A stretch of 64,000 nt of DNA from Mycolicibacter heraklionensis (lineage in GTDB: Bacteria; Actinomycetota; Actinomycetes; Mycobacteriales; Mycobacteriaceae). Below the pieces are notes generated by a model, which searched no databases, was not told the DNA's origin, and saw only the letters and a list, made by a program, of their open reading frames with translations. Every line of letters begins with the position of its first letter. Within the stretch, counting starts at the first letter, position 1. Below are positions 8,092-17,424 of the stretch, in pieces. Position numbers and translations under genes: made by a program. The stretch lies in contig NZ_CP080997.1 of assembly GCF_019645815.1 (NCBI RefSeq), positions 3,848,880 through 3,912,879 on the forward strand, given 5' to 3'.

Positions 8092-9006
8092 ATGAGCGAA
8101 CCGCACGGTCCGACTCCCAATCCGTACCATCAGCCTCCGTTTCCGCCGATGAACCGGCCCATCCCGCCGATCCCGGGCGGAGGGTTCCCACCGCCACTGT
8201 TACCTCCTGGGCTCAGCAGTCCCCCACCGGGATCACCAGGACCCAACCGCCGCGCGATGTGGGCTTTGTTGGCCGCGGTCGCCGTGATCGCGGTGATCGG
8301 CGTCGTGCTCACCGTGACGCTGTCCGGGCGTGGCCAGCACGACAAGGCCAGGCCCGCCGCAAAGACGGGGACCTCGGCGACCGCGTCGGCATCCCCTGAC
8401 AACACACCGGTGCCGGTCTCCAAGATCGAGGGGTTGCTGCCTCGCCAGGAGGCCCTCGCCGCGGCGGTGGCCGATCCCGAACTCGGTGTCGTAATGAGTG
8501 GTGACGCGATGGATGAGGTCACCGTGGTGGACGCAGACTGCCAGGGCATCAGTTCGGTCGCCTCGGGCCCCGTCTACGCCGGTACCGGTTGGACCGCGAT
8601 CCGCTGGCAGCGCTGGTACAGCCCGCCCGACATCGACACCCACGACCTGAAGCACGGTCTGCTGGTGTCGGTGGCGACCTTTCCGCGGGCGGACAACGCG
8701 CAGGCCTTCTACACGAAGCAGAGCGACAAGTGGAAACGGTGCGCCGGCCGCACCCTGGACATGACCGTGACCAATGGCGACAACGAGCCGCGGGTCTTCT
8801 GGACCATCACCGAGGTCACCGAGTCCGACCAGCTGGTCAAGACCACCGCGATCAGCGAGGGCGGCGGCGGCTGGTCATGCCAGGACGCCCTGACCATTCG
8901 CAACAACGTCGTCGCGCAGGCCGACGTCTGCGGAAACAGCATCCCGCCCAACGCGGCGCAGGACATCCTCGGCTCGATCACCCCGAAGGTCGACGCGGCC
9001 GGGTGA
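8092..9006 (+). CDS. PknH-like extracellular sensor domain protein, single-pass
   Basis: A 304-residue protein. Residues 1-50 are cytoplasmic and very proline-rich (MSEPHGPTPNPYHQPPFPPM), a membrane helix follows (AMWALLAAVAVIAVIGVVLT, about 55-78), then a Ser/Ala/Thr-rich linker. The outer domain (about 110-300) resembles the PknH_C-type sensor fold of mycobacterial PknH and lipoproteins such as LpqQ. It has four cysteines (DADCQGIS, KRCAGR, WSCQDAL, DVCGNSI) that can form the two disulfides of that fold. No kinase domain is attached, so it is likely a solo ligand-binding envelope protein. The ATG at 8092 follows a GAGGGG-rich stretch; TGATAACC at about 8026-8033 could be a -10 region. Confidence 0.85.
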   Translation: MSEPHGPTPNPYHQPPFPPMNRPIPPIPGGGFPPPLLPPGLSSPPPGSPGPNRRAMWALLAAVAVIAVIGVVLTVTLSGRGQHDKARPAAKTGTSATASASPDNTPVPVSKIEGLLPRQEALAAAVADPELGVVMSGDAMDEVTVVDADCQGISSVASGPVYAGTGWTAIRWQRWYSPPDIDTHDLKHGLLVSVATFPRADNAQAFYTKQSDKWKRCAGRTLDMTVTNGDNEPRVFWTITEVTESDQLVKTTAISEGGGGWSCQDALTIRNNVVAQADVCGNSIPPNAAQDILGSITPKVDAAG

Positions 9007-9105
9007 GCCGGCGCCACCCAATCCTTGATCCGCCCCTGCGCCTCGCGTATCGTCCGACTCAATTTCGCGTCGCACAGTAGCGAATACAGGGAAAGGGCCG
9101 AGCCG

Positions 9106-11037
9106 TTGCGCAACCGCTACGCCGGGGAACCGTTCACCACCACCGATTCCGAGATCGCCGCGGCCCTCGAGCAGGTCTCCATCCCCACCTTGTTGCTGTC
9201 GTGCGTGCACATCACCGGCGACCCCCGCTTCATCCGGGACTTCAAGCAGAACGGGATCTTCCTCAACGAGATCCAGGGGTTCATGTCCGAGGAGGACAAG
9301 GCCCGCGCCCGCGCCGAAGCACTGCCGGTGATCGCGGACTACCGCGACCGCGGCTGCCCGCAGCCAGCGCCACTTCCCGCCGAGCTGGTCAAGGAGATGA
9401 TGGACTGGGCGGCCTGCGAGACCGTGCCGGACGCCTACCTGGGTCTGCTCGCCGAAGAACTCGACCTTGAAGGCGTCGACCCGCGCCGTCCGGCACCGCT
9501 GGACCCCTCCCGCGCGGCGGAACTGCCCGTGGTGGTGATCGGCTGCGGCGAGTCGGGTGTACTGGCCGGAATCCGGCTGGCCCAAGCCGGGATTCCCTTC
9601 ACGATCGTCGAGAAGAACGAGGGTCCGGGCGGAACGTGGTGGGAGAACGACTATCCGGGCGCTCGGGTGGACGTCGCGAACCACTTCTACTGCTACAGTT
9701 TCGAGCCCAACAACGACTGGGGCCACTACTTCGCCGAACAGCCGGAGCTGCGGGCCTACTTCACCGACCTGGTCACCAAACACGGCCTGGGTGACCACGT
9801 TCGGTGGGGCACCGAGGTCACCGACGCCGTCTGGGACGAGGGCAGCGGAACCTGGACCTTGACCACCCGCACCGTCGACGGCTCGGTGTCCACGCTGCCG
9901 GCGCGCGCGGTGATCACCGCGGTGGGCCAGCTGAACCGGCCGCATCTGCCGGATCTCGACGGGGCGGACAGTTTCGCCGGGCCGTCGTTTCACTCCGCGG
10001 CGTGGGATCACAGTGTCGACCTGACCGGCAAGCGGGTGGCGCTGATCGGCGCTGGTGCCAGCGGATTTCAGATCGCCCCCGCGATCGCGGAAAAAGTGGC
10101 TCACCTCACGGTGTTTCAGCGCACCGCACAGTGGATGTTTCCCAACCCGATGTATCACGACGCCGTCGGTGACGGGGTGCGCTGGGCGTTGAAGCACCTG
10201 CCGTTCTACGGCCGCTGGTACCGCTTCCTGCTGCTGTGGCCCGGCGCCGACAAGGGCCTGGAGGCCGCCCGCGTGGACCCGGACTATCCCGACCAGGACT
10301 ATGCGGTGAGCGAGATCAACGCCCTGGCCCGGCAGATGTTCACCGGCTGGATCACCGACCAGGTGGGCGACGACGAGGAGCTGCTGGCCAAGGTGCTGCC
10401 GGACTATCCGGCGACCGGCAAGCGCACCCTGCAGGACAACGGCACCTGGCTCAAGACCCTGCGACGCGACAACGTCGAACTCAACCGCACCCCGATTCGC
10501 AGGCTCACCCCGCAGGGTGTTGAGACCGACGACGGCATCCACCATGAGGTGGATGTGATCGTGTACGCCACCGGGTTTCGGCACACCGACGTGCTGTGGC
10601 CGATGCGCATCACCGGCCGCGACGGTGTCGATCTGCACGCGCTGTGGGGCAGCAGACCGTACGCCTATCTGGGCATCACGGTGCCCGGGTTCCCGAACTT
10701 CTTTCTGCTCTACGGGCCCGGCGCGCATCTGGCGCACGGCGGCAGCCTGATCTTCAACTCCGAGTTGGAGATGCGCTACATCGACGCCTGCCTGGCCAAG
10801 CTCGCCGACGAGCGGGTGCACTCGATCGAGCCGACCGTGCAGGCGGCCACCGAGTGGCATCGGGCCACCCAGGCCGCGATCACCAAGACGGTGTGGGCGC
10901 ATCCGGCGGTCAAGCATTCCTACTTCAAGAACGCCGACGGCGAGATTCACACCGTGAGCCCGTGGCGGCTCGACGAGTACTGGTCGGCGGTGCGTGAGCC
11001 AGATTGGTCGCAGTTCGTCATCGCAAAGGAGCGCTGA
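9106..11037 (+). CDS. Baeyer-Villiger flavin monooxygenase (4-hydroxyacetophenone monooxygenase-like)
   Basis: An FAD/NADPH enzyme inserting oxygen next to a ketone. The flavoprotein core has VVIGCGESGVLAGIR (FAD dinucleotide fold), GPGGTWWENDYPGARVD, the BVMO fingerprint FAGPSFHSAAWD, a second fold VALIGAGASGFQIAP for NADPH, and YATGFRHTDVLWP. An N-terminal extension of about 130 residues before the first Rossmann fold is typical of the HAPMO subgroup (about 640 residues). The TTG at 9106 (LRNRYAGEPF) is preceded by AGGGAAAGG at good spacing; no ATG is available, and the longer TTG frame at 9025 lacks an RBS. The SDR gene follows one base later, so the two likely act on the same substrate. 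Confidence 0.9.
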   Translation: MRNRYAGEPFTTTDSEIAAALEQVSIPTLLLSCVHITGDPRFIRDFKQNGIFLNEIQGFMSEEDKARARAEALPVIADYRDRGCPQPAPLPAELVKEMMDWAACETVPDAYLGLLAEELDLEGVDPRRPAPLDPSRAAELPVVVIGCGESGVLAGIRLAQAGIPFTIVEKNEGPGGTWWENDYPGARVDVANHFYCYSFEPNNDWGHYFAEQPELRAYFTDLVTKHGLGDHVRWGTEVTDAVWDEGSGTWTLTTRTVDGSVSTLPARAVITAVGQLNRPHLPDLDGADSFAGPSFHSAAWDHSVDLTGKRVALIGAGASGFQIAPAIAEKVAHLTVFQRTAQWMFPNPMYHDAVGDGVRWALKHLPFYGRWYRFLLLWPGADKGLEAARVDPDYPDQDYAVSEINALARQMFTGWITDQVGDDEELLAKVLPDYPATGKRTLQDNGTWLKTLRRDNVELNRTPIRRLTPQGVETDDGIHHEVDVIVYATGFRHTDVLWPMRITGRDGVDLHALWGSRPYAYLGITVPGFPNFFLLYGPGAHLAHGGSLIFNSELEMRYIDACLAKLADERVHSIEPTVQAATEWHRATQAAITKTVWAHPAVKHSYFKNADGEIHTVSPWRLDEYWSAVREPDWSQFVIAKER

Positions 11038-11038
11038 G

Positions 11039-11776
11039 GTGAGCGGAGTTGTCGTCACTGGGGCAGCATCGGGAATCGGCCGGGCCTGCGCCGAGGCGCT
11101 CGTGGCCGACGGCCGCCGGGTCGCGTTGTGGGACATCGCCCCGACCGTCCGGGACGCTGCCGAGAGTTTGGGGATGCCCGGTGCGGTGGTCGACGTCTGC
11201 GACGACGCCGGGATGCCCGCTGCGATCGCGGCGGCAGCCGAGGCGCTGGACGGAATCGACGGGCTGGTGCACGCCGCGGGCCGGGTGCTGCCCGAGCCGG
11301 TGGGCGCCTACACCGGCGAATCCTGGGATGCCGTCATGGATGTCAACCTGCGCGCCCAGGCGATGCTGGTGCAGTTGATGCTGCCGCACCTGGAGGCTGT
11401 CGCCCGGGCCGGCGGCGACCCGGCCGTGGTCGGTATCTCCAGCATCGAGGGCCTGACCGCCAACCCGTTCATCCCGGCCTACTGCGCCTCCAAGGCCGGG
11501 CTGCTGGGGCTGACCAGGTCGATGGCCGCCCAGCTGGGCCCGGCCGGAATCCGCGTCAACGCGGTCTGCCCGGGCTTCATCGAAACCCCGATGCTGCAGA
11601 TCGCGCTCGACGTCGAAGAGGTCGCGGCCGGCTTTGTGGCCGCTGCGCCGCTGGGACGTATCGGTCAACCGGCGGAGGTCGCCCAGGCGGTGGCGTTCCT
11701 GATGTCGCCGCGGGCGTCGTTCATCACCGGAACCCAGGTCGTCGTCGACGGTGGAGTCACCGCCCGGCATCCGTGA
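11039..11776 (+). CDS. Short-chain dehydrogenase/reductase
   Basis: A classical SDR of 245 residues using NAD(P). It has the cofactor motif TGAASGIGRA at the N-terminus, an NxR-type strand (VNLRAQAM), catalytic Ser in GISSIEG, YCASKAG (Tyr and Lys) and CPGFIETPM. The GTG start at 11039 overlaps nothing but follows the BVMO stop after one base; AAAGGAGCG just upstream inside the BVMO end is the RBS. The pairing suggests an alcohol-to-ketone oxidation feeding the BVMO, which is inferred from order only. Confidence 0.92.
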   Translation: MSGVVVTGAASGIGRACAEALVADGRRVALWDIAPTVRDAAESLGMPGAVVDVCDDAGMPAAIAAAAEALDGIDGLVHAAGRVLPEPVGAYTGESWDAVMDVNLRAQAMLVQLMLPHLEAVARAGGDPAVVGISSIEGLTANPFIPAYCASKAGLLGLTRSMAAQLGPAGIRVNAVCPGFIETPMLQIALDVEEVAAGFVAAAPLGRIGQPAEVAQAVAFLMSPRASFITGTQVVVDGGVTARHP

Positions 11777-11782
11777 GGCGGT

Positions 11783-12331
11783 CTAGAAAACCCAGCTCTG
11801 CGGTGCGGCGATGACGAAGCCGTGGGTGACCACCGGACTCACCGCGCCGGGATCCTGGGGCTCCCTGAGCACACAGACCAGGTCGGTGGCCGGCGGAACC
11901 CCGCAGACCATCGACTGGGCGGGCGGGAAATCCCAGAACACGATCTTGTGGCCCACCGGAAGCTTTGCGGCCGGCGGGCTTGCGGCGACCAGGGCGTCCG
12001 GCGGAGCGGGAAGGAAACGCGCCGGGATGCTTTCCTTCCCGTAGATCCCGGGCAGCTCCACCGCGCCGGCGTCGCGCGGCGCCCCCGGAATGTCGCCGGC
12101 GCAGTGGACGTCATGAGTGATCCGGCCCTGCCGCAGCGTGCAGACCAGCCCGGAGTCGGTGGCGAAGACCGCGTTGGGAACCTTCTGCAGGTCGCTGACT
12201 GAATCGGGCAGCGGTCCGCTGTCATCGATCAGGGAGTCCACATCGGGGATACCCGGTGCCGCCAGCGCGTTCGGCACTGCCATCAGCAGGGCCACCGAGG
12301 TGACCGCCACCGCCAATACCCGCCGCGCCAC
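11783..12331 (-). CDS. Small secreted protein, paralogue of the 23098-23655 product
   Basis: A 182-residue protein with a signal peptide (MARRVLAVAVTSVALLMAVP, cleavage near NALAA-PG). The mature part has four cysteines (LVCTLRQ, HCAGD, MVCGVP, LVCVLR), probably two disulfides. It shares the blocks DDSGPLPxSVxDL, HKIVFWDFxP, CGxP and VTHGFVIxAPxSxVF with the protein at 23098-23655, so they are paralogues about 11 kb apart. The GTG start at 12331 has AGGGAGG upstream. No function is recognised. It is convergent with the SDR gene and divergent from the FAD monooxygenase. Confidence 0.85.
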   Translation of the reverse strand: MARRVLAVAVTSVALLMAVPNALAAPGIPDVDSLIDDSGPLPDSVSDLQKVPNAVFATDSGLVCTLRQGRITHDVHCAGDIPGAPRDAGAVELPGIYGKESIPARFLPAPPDALVAASPPAAKLPVGHKIVFWDFPPAQSMVCGVPPATDLVCVLREPQDPGAVSPVVTHGFVIAAPQSWVF

Positions 12332-12483
12332 GCGAAGCCTCCCTGTTCGCCGTCAGATCTTCAAACTACGAGCGGCGGGCGCGCGGGTCAATGTCGCCCG
12401 GAACCGATCTACGCGCATTGGCGGATGTTTCCCGACTCCTGCACCCAGATAGTCGACTCAGGCGACATCTGAAAGGAACCCCG

Positions 12484-13884
12484 ATGAGCGCACACAGTGG
12501 AAACCACGCCGTCGTCCTCGGCGGCAGCATCGCCGGACTGCTCGCGGCTCGGGTGCTCGCCGACTTCTATCAACACGTGACCATCGTGGAGCGCGATGTG
12601 CTGTGCGACAGCGCCACTCCGCGGCGCGGCGTACCACAGAGCGGTCAGGCCCATATCCCGCTGGCCCGCTGCACGGAGATTCTGGAGGAGCTGTTTCCCG
12701 GCATCCTCGACGAACTGCTGCACCGGGGTGTTCCGACGTGGGACGACGGCGATCTGTCCCGGTTGTGCATCAAATACCTTGGGCACCAGTCAATTCAGCA
12801 CGGGACGCTGCCCAAGACGGTGGCGAACTCGCTGTACTTTCCCAGCCGGCCGCTGCTGGAACACCAGGTACGACGCCGGTTGACGGCCATCCCGAATGTC
12901 ACGGTCCTCGACGGGCACACCGTGCTCGGGTTGACCGCCACCGAAGCCGGCGACCGGGTGACCGGCGTTCGCGTCGGCGCGGGCCGCACGGAGCAGGAGC
13001 TGGACGCCGAACTGGTGGTCGACGCGACCGGACGGGGCTCTCGCACTCCGGTGTTTCTGGACGCACTCGGCTACCGTCGGCCCCCCGAGGACGAGCTGGT
13101 GATCCGACTGACCTATGCCAGCCAGTCGCTGCGTTTTCGGCCGGGCGCGTTGCCGGAGGATTTGATCCTCATCGGCCCGGAACCCGGCCGGCCCACGACC
13201 TTCGCGTGCACCGCTCAGGAAGACGGACCCGTGATGGTGCTGGTGAGCGGTATGACCGGCACGCAACCACCCGGCACGCGGGAGGAGTTGATCGCCTTCG
13301 CCGCGCCGTTCGCGCCGCCACACGCGTTGGCGGCCTGGGCGGCGGCCGAACCGCTGGGCGAGGTGACCCGCTACCGGATTCCGTCCAGCCGCTGGCGCCG
13401 TTACGACCGGATGCGCCGGTTCCCGCGTGGTCTGCTCGTGGTCGGTGATGCGATGTGCAGCGTCAACCCGATCTACGGCCAGGGGATGACGGTGGCAGCG
13501 ATGGAAGCTCTGGTGTTGCGGGACTGTTTGACCCGCGGCGACCAGGATCGGCCGCAACGGTTCTTCCGTGCCGCGGCGAAGAAGGTCCGGGTGGCCTGGC
13601 AGACCGCGGTCGGCTCCGATCTGGCATTGCCCGAGGTGGAGGGTCCGCGTCCGGTGTCGATGCGGCTCACCAACGCCTACCTCGACTGGGTGATGACCGC
13701 CGCCGAGACCGATCGGCTGGTCTCCGGCCAACTGGCGCGGCTGACCGGAATGATCGACCCGCCCTCGCGGCTGCTGCGGCCCGCCTTCGTCGCCCGGGTG
13801 GCGCAAGCCCATCGCAGGCGACGGACCCGAACCGCCGATGTCGGCCGTGCCCAACACGTTCCGGAAACGGTTGACGCTGGCTAA
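12484..13884 (+). CDS. FAD-dependent monooxygenase / geranylgeranyl-reductase-like flavoprotein
   Basis: A 466-residue flavoprotein of the p-hydroxybenzoate-hydroxylase superfamily. It starts MSAHSGNHAVVLGGSIAGLL, a dinucleotide-binding fold in which the usual GxGxxG reads GGSIAG. It also has VVDATGRGSRTP and the second FAD motif LLVVGDAMCSVNPIYGQGM. The ATG at 12484 is preceded by GAAAGGAACC; the open frame extends upstream to 12391 but without an RBS. The large LuxR regulator starts one base after its stop, so both are translated from one message. The substrate is unknown; epoxidase or hydroxylase activity on a lipid or aromatic is a guess. Confidence 0.88.
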   Translation: MSAHSGNHAVVLGGSIAGLLAARVLADFYQHVTIVERDVLCDSATPRRGVPQSGQAHIPLARCTEILEELFPGILDELLHRGVPTWDDGDLSRLCIKYLGHQSIQHGTLPKTVANSLYFPSRPLLEHQVRRRLTAIPNVTVLDGHTVLGLTATEAGDRVTGVRVGAGRTEQELDAELVVDATGRGSRTPVFLDALGYRRPPEDELVIRLTYASQSLRFRPGALPEDLILIGPEPGRPTTFACTAQEDGPVMVLVSGMTGTQPPGTREELIAFAAPFAPPHALAAWAAAEPLGEVTRYRIPSSRWRRYDRMRRFPRGLLVVGDAMCSVNPIYGQGMTVAAMEALVLRDCLTRGDQDRPQRFFRAAAKKVRVAWQTAVGSDLALPEVEGPRPVSMRLTNAYLDWVMTAAETDRLVSGQLARLTGMIDPPSRLLRPAFVARVAQAHRRRRTRTADVGRAQHVPETVDAG

Positions 13885-13885
13885 C

Positions 13886-16800
13886 ATGAGCGAGATTCCA
13901 CCGGTGACGGTGGTGTCCTGGGAGTGGAGCGCAGGTGGCGTGAGCGATCTTGTACCGACCGGCATCGTGACGCTGCTGCGGGCCGACGTCGACGACGCCT
14001 CCGAGTTGTGGCAGAACCAGCCGGATGAGATGGGCCGCGCGATCACCGATCTGAATGGCACGCTGAGCCGTTTGATCAGCGCCCACCATGGCGTCTGTCC
14101 GGTCGGTCGGCGCGAAGCCGACAGCTTTGTGATCGCCTTCGCCCGCGCGTCCGATGCGGTGGCATGTGCACTGGATCTGCAACGATCTCGGCTGGCCCCG
14201 ATCCGATTGCGAATCGGCCTGCATACCGGCGAGACGCAGTTGGATGACGCGGGCTACTACACCGGAACGGCCATCGACCGCACCACCCTGCTGAGCGAAT
14301 TGGGGCACGGGGGTCAGACCGTATTGTCGGGAACCACAGCAGATTTGGTCGTCGATCTGCTTCCCGACGGCGTCTGGCTGAATGATCTTGGCACCCATGT
14401 CCTGCGCGGCCTGTCCCGCCCGGAGCGAGTCGTGCAGTTGTGCCACCGCGACCTACCCAACGATTTTCCGGAGCTGCGAGTCTCCCGAGCCGGGGGCGCG
14501 TACCGATTGCCGAACCAACGCACCAGTTTCGTGGGCAGGACCGACGAGATGGCCGACGTACGGCAGCTGTTGGACGTCAACCGGATGGTCACCCTGACCG
14601 GCGCCGGTGGAGTCGGAAAGACCCGCCTGGCAACGCAGATCGCGGGCGAGATGGCCGGTGACTACCCGGGTGGGATCTGGTACGTCGACCTGGTGCCGAT
14701 CACCGACCCGGCGTTGGTGACGGTCGCGACGTCCCGATCACTGGGCCTGCCGGATCAGCCGGGCCGCTCGAATGTGGACACCATTGTGGACTGCATCGCC
14801 GATCGTCGGATGCTCGTGCTGTTCGACAATTGTGAGCATCTGATCGACGCCTGCGCCGCCCTGTTCGACACACTGTTGGCCGCGTGCCCGGCACTGACTT
14901 TGTTGGCCACCAGCCGAGAACCCATCGCGGTGGCCGGCGAACAGACACGCCGGGTTCCCCCACTCGCGGTCGAGAGCCAGGCAGTCGAACTGTTCGTCGA
15001 CCGCGCCCGGCTCGCGCGTCCGGAGTTCAGTGTCGTCGGCGACGACGCGGCGGCGGTATGCGAGATCTGCCGACGTCTCGACGGCATGCCGCTGGCCATC
15101 GAACTGGCCGCAGCGCGGGTGCGCGCCCTGTCACTGACCGAGATCGTCGACGGCCTGCATGATCGCTTCCGGCTGTTGACCGGCGGATCGCGCACCGCGG
15201 TGCGGCGCCAGCAGACTCTGCGAGCATCCGTGGATTGGTCGCATGCGCTGCTCAGCGATCCCGAACGGGTGCTGCTCCGGCAGCTTTCGGTGTTCTCGGG
15301 CGGCTTCGACCTCGACGGCGCTCAAGCGGTGGCCGCCGGCGGGCAGGTGCACCACTACGAAGTGGTCGATCTGCTCACCCTGCTGGTGGACAAGTCTCTG
15401 TTGAATACCGAAAACACTACCGGCCGAACGCGATACCGACTCTTGGAGACGGTGCGCCAGTATGCACTGGAGAAGCTCGGCGACTCTGGCGAGGCCGATT
15501 CCCTGCGGACGCGGCACCGCGACCATTACGCCGGAATCGCCGCCGCACTCGACGCGCCCTCGGTCGCCGGCCACGAACGCCGGCTCAACCAGGTCGAGTC
15601 CGAGATCGACAACCTGCGTGCCGCCTTCGCCTGGTCCCGTGACACCGCCGACACCAAAGCCGCTCTGGCCCTGGCCGCGTCGCTACAGCCGCTGTGGCGC
15701 AGCGGAGGTCGCCAACTCGAAGGAATGGCGTGGCTCGACTCGGCGCTGGCCGATTATGACCGCCATCTCGTCCGGATCGATCCCGGCGTCTATGCGCGGG
15801 CGCTGGCCGGCAGGGTGTCCCTGGACGCCGTCGTGGGAATCACCGATCACCTGGATCGCGCCCAGCAGGCCTTGTCCATCGCTCGCGAGATCGGCGACCC
15901 GGTGCTGCTGGCCCGCGCCCTGGCCGCCTACGGCGGCGTCACCGCCTACAACGCCGACATCGCCGTGCCGGCCTTGACCGAAGCGGTCAGTCTGGCCCAG
16001 CAGACCGGCGACACCCGAACCCTGGCCGAAGCCCTGACGTGGCGGACCTACGCCGCAGCGATGGGCGAGGGCGACCCCGTGAGGACGTGCTCGGTCGGTG
16101 AACAGGCGCGCTCGCTCGCCGACGCGACTGGTGATGGCTACCTCTCCCGCACCTGCGGCTGGTTCCTCGGCCTCGGGCATACGTTTCAGGGGAACCTCGA
16201 CACGTCTGTCGATCTGCTCAGCGGCGTCATCGCCGAAGCCGCCGCGATGCGCGACATCCTCAGCGAGTGCGCCGCACGGGTGATACTCGCCAACACACTG
16301 GCCTACCGAGGCGACACCGACTCCGCCCTGGACAACGTCCACGCGGCCATCGACTTGGTCACCGCAGATGCCAGCCCGGCCCATGCCGGTATCGCCTACG
16401 CATCACTGGCTTTTGTGAACTTGTCGGCCGGCAATCTCACGACTGCCGGACCCGCCAGCGACTCGGCCACCCGCTCCTACGGCCCCAGCCAAGCGGGAAG
16501 CATTCTCGACCCCAACATGGCCGCTCAGATCGCCTGGCTCCAAGGCGATCTGGATACGGCACGCTGCCTGGCCGACGCCGCGGTGTCGGTCACCGGAGGT
16601 GGTTATCGCGCTATGGCGCTGACCACCCGCTACCACATCGCGGTTGCCCACAGCGATCTGGAGCAGGCTGAGCGCGATGCCTACGACGCGCTGAGCACCG
16701 CAGCGTCTGTCGGCGCTTTCCTCTTCGTCCCCGACGCCCTGGAATGCGTCGCATCGTTGCCCGCGATCCGCGATCAGGAGGCGGCTCGGCTGTTCGGCGC

Positions 16801-17209
16801 GGCCGATGCCGCTCGCCGGCGGATGGCCACTGTTCGCTTCTCCATCTACCGGCCGTGGGTCGACTCGGCTCTGAAACGTGTTCGAAAGGATCTGACCGAC
16901 ACCGTGTTCGACGACTGTTGGGCCGACGGAGCCGCACTGTCCGCCGACGACGCGATCTGCTACGCGCAACGCGGACGCGGCGAACGCAAACGCCCGTCCA
17001 GCGGCTGGGGTTCCCTGACTCCGACCGAACTGGAGGTGACCCGGTTGGCCGGCGAAGGACTCGGCAACAAAGAGATCGGTGCGCAGCTGTTCATCTCGCC
17101 GCGGACGGTACAGACCCACCTCACCCATGTCTACGCCAAGCTCGGTCTGGCCACCCGAGTGCAGCTGGCCCGCGAGGCACTTCGCCACACCGAGCACGAG
17201 CATCGATAG
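13886..17209 (+). CDS. Large STAND-type LuxR-family regulator with degenerate adenylate-cyclase-like domain
   Basis: A 1107-residue regulator of the mycobacterial type typified by Rv0386, Rv1358 and Rv2488c. Residues about 20-190 resemble a class III nucleotide cyclase domain (LLRADVDDASELW, RIGLHTGETQ, GYYTGTAID), with several substitutions at expected catalytic sites, so activity is doubtful. A P-loop (LTGAGGVGKTRLA, about 237-249) and LVLFDNCEHL begin an NB-ARC/AAA-type ATPase. A long helical repeat region (about 570-1000) is TPR-like. The C-terminal 65 residues are a LuxR HTH (LTPTELEVTRLAGEGLGNKE, ISPRTVQTHLTHVYAKLG). ATG 13886 lies one base after the flavoprotein stop; an earlier ATG at 13838 would overlap it. 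Likely an ATP-dependent, ligand-sensing transcription factor for its own operon. Confidence 0.92.
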   Translation: MSEIPPVTVVSWEWSAGGVSDLVPTGIVTLLRADVDDASELWQNQPDEMGRAITDLNGTLSRLISAHHGVCPVGRREADSFVIAFARASDAVACALDLQRSRLAPIRLRIGLHTGETQLDDAGYYTGTAIDRTTLLSELGHGGQTVLSGTTADLVVDLLPDGVWLNDLGTHVLRGLSRPERVVQLCHRDLPNDFPELRVSRAGGAYRLPNQRTSFVGRTDEMADVRQLLDVNRMVTLTGAGGVGKTRLATQIAGEMAGDYPGGIWYVDLVPITDPALVTVATSRSLGLPDQPGRSNVDTIVDCIADRRMLVLFDNCEHLIDACAALFDTLLAACPALTLLATSREPIAVAGEQTRRVPPLAVESQAVELFVDRARLARPEFSVVGDDAAAVCEICRRLDGMPLAIELAAARVRALSLTEIVDGLHDRFRLLTGGSRTAVRRQQTLRASVDWSHALLSDPERVLLRQLSVFSGGFDLDGAQAVAAGGQVHHYEVVDLLTLLVDKSLLNTENTTGRTRYRLLETVRQYALEKLGDSGEADSLRTRHRDHYAGIAAALDAPSVAGHERRLNQVESEIDNLRAAFAWSRDTADTKAALALAASLQPLWRSGGRQLEGMAWLDSALADYDRHLVRIDPGVYARALAGRVSLDAVVGITDHLDRAQQALSIAREIGDPVLLARALAAYGGVTAYNADIAVPALTEAVSLAQQTGDTRTLAEALTWRTYAAAMGEGDPVRTCSVGEQARSLADATGDGYLSRTCGWFLGLGHTFQGNLDTSVDLLSGVIAEAAAMRDILSECAARVILANTLAYRGDTDSALDNVHAAIDLVTADASPAHAGIAYASLAFVNLSAGNLTTAGPASDSATRSYGPSQAGSILDPNMAAQIAWLQGDLDTARCLADAAVSVTGGGYRAMALTTRYHIAVAHSDLEQAERDAYDALSTAASVGAFLFVPDALECVASLPAIRDQEAARLFGAADAARRRMATVRFSIYRPWVDSALKRVRKDLTDTVFDDCWADGAALSADDAICYAQRGRGERKRPSSGWGSLTPTELEVTRLAGEGLGNKEIGAQLFISPRTVQTHLTHVYAKLGLATRVQLAREALRHTEHEHR

Positions 17210-17220
17210 CATCACCGAGG

Positions 17221-17421
17221 ATGTCCCAGAGCTACCCACCGCCGAGGCCGCCGATCTCGCGGACGGATCTCGCCGGGTCTATCGCAGCACTGGTCCTGAC
17301 GGTCGTCGGGGGTGGTGCGGCGGCGGTCCTGGGGGTATTCATGATGGCCTTCACGGACTACTGCCCGGCCGCGGCGTGCGCCGCGGGCATCGGCGGCTAC
17401 CTCTTCGCGGTGGGCGGCTGA
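17221..17421 (+). CDS. Small membrane protein, possibly truncated
   Basis: A 66-residue frame starting at ATG 17221, 11 bases after the LuxR-regulator stop, with CCGAGG just upstream. It has a proline-rich head (MSQSYPPPRPPISR), a membrane helix (IAALVLTVVGGGAAAVLGVF), a CPAAAC cysteine pair and a short second hydrophobic segment that ends abruptly at FAVGG. This looks like the first part of a two- or more-helix mycobacterial membrane protein, so C-terminal loss is possible. No function recognised. Its stop lies 3 bases from the end of the convergent rnhA. Confidence 0.55.
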   Translation: MSQSYPPPRPPISRTDLAGSIAALVLTVVGGGAAAVLGVFMMAFTDYCPAAACAAGIGGYLFAVGG

Positions 17422-17424
17422 CTC

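Noticed and set aside
8875..11136. Minus-strand open frame of about 750 codons opposite the BVMO
   Set aside because: No recognisable motifs; the plus strand encodes a complete BVMO with fingerprint and RBS. The frame is open because of high GC.
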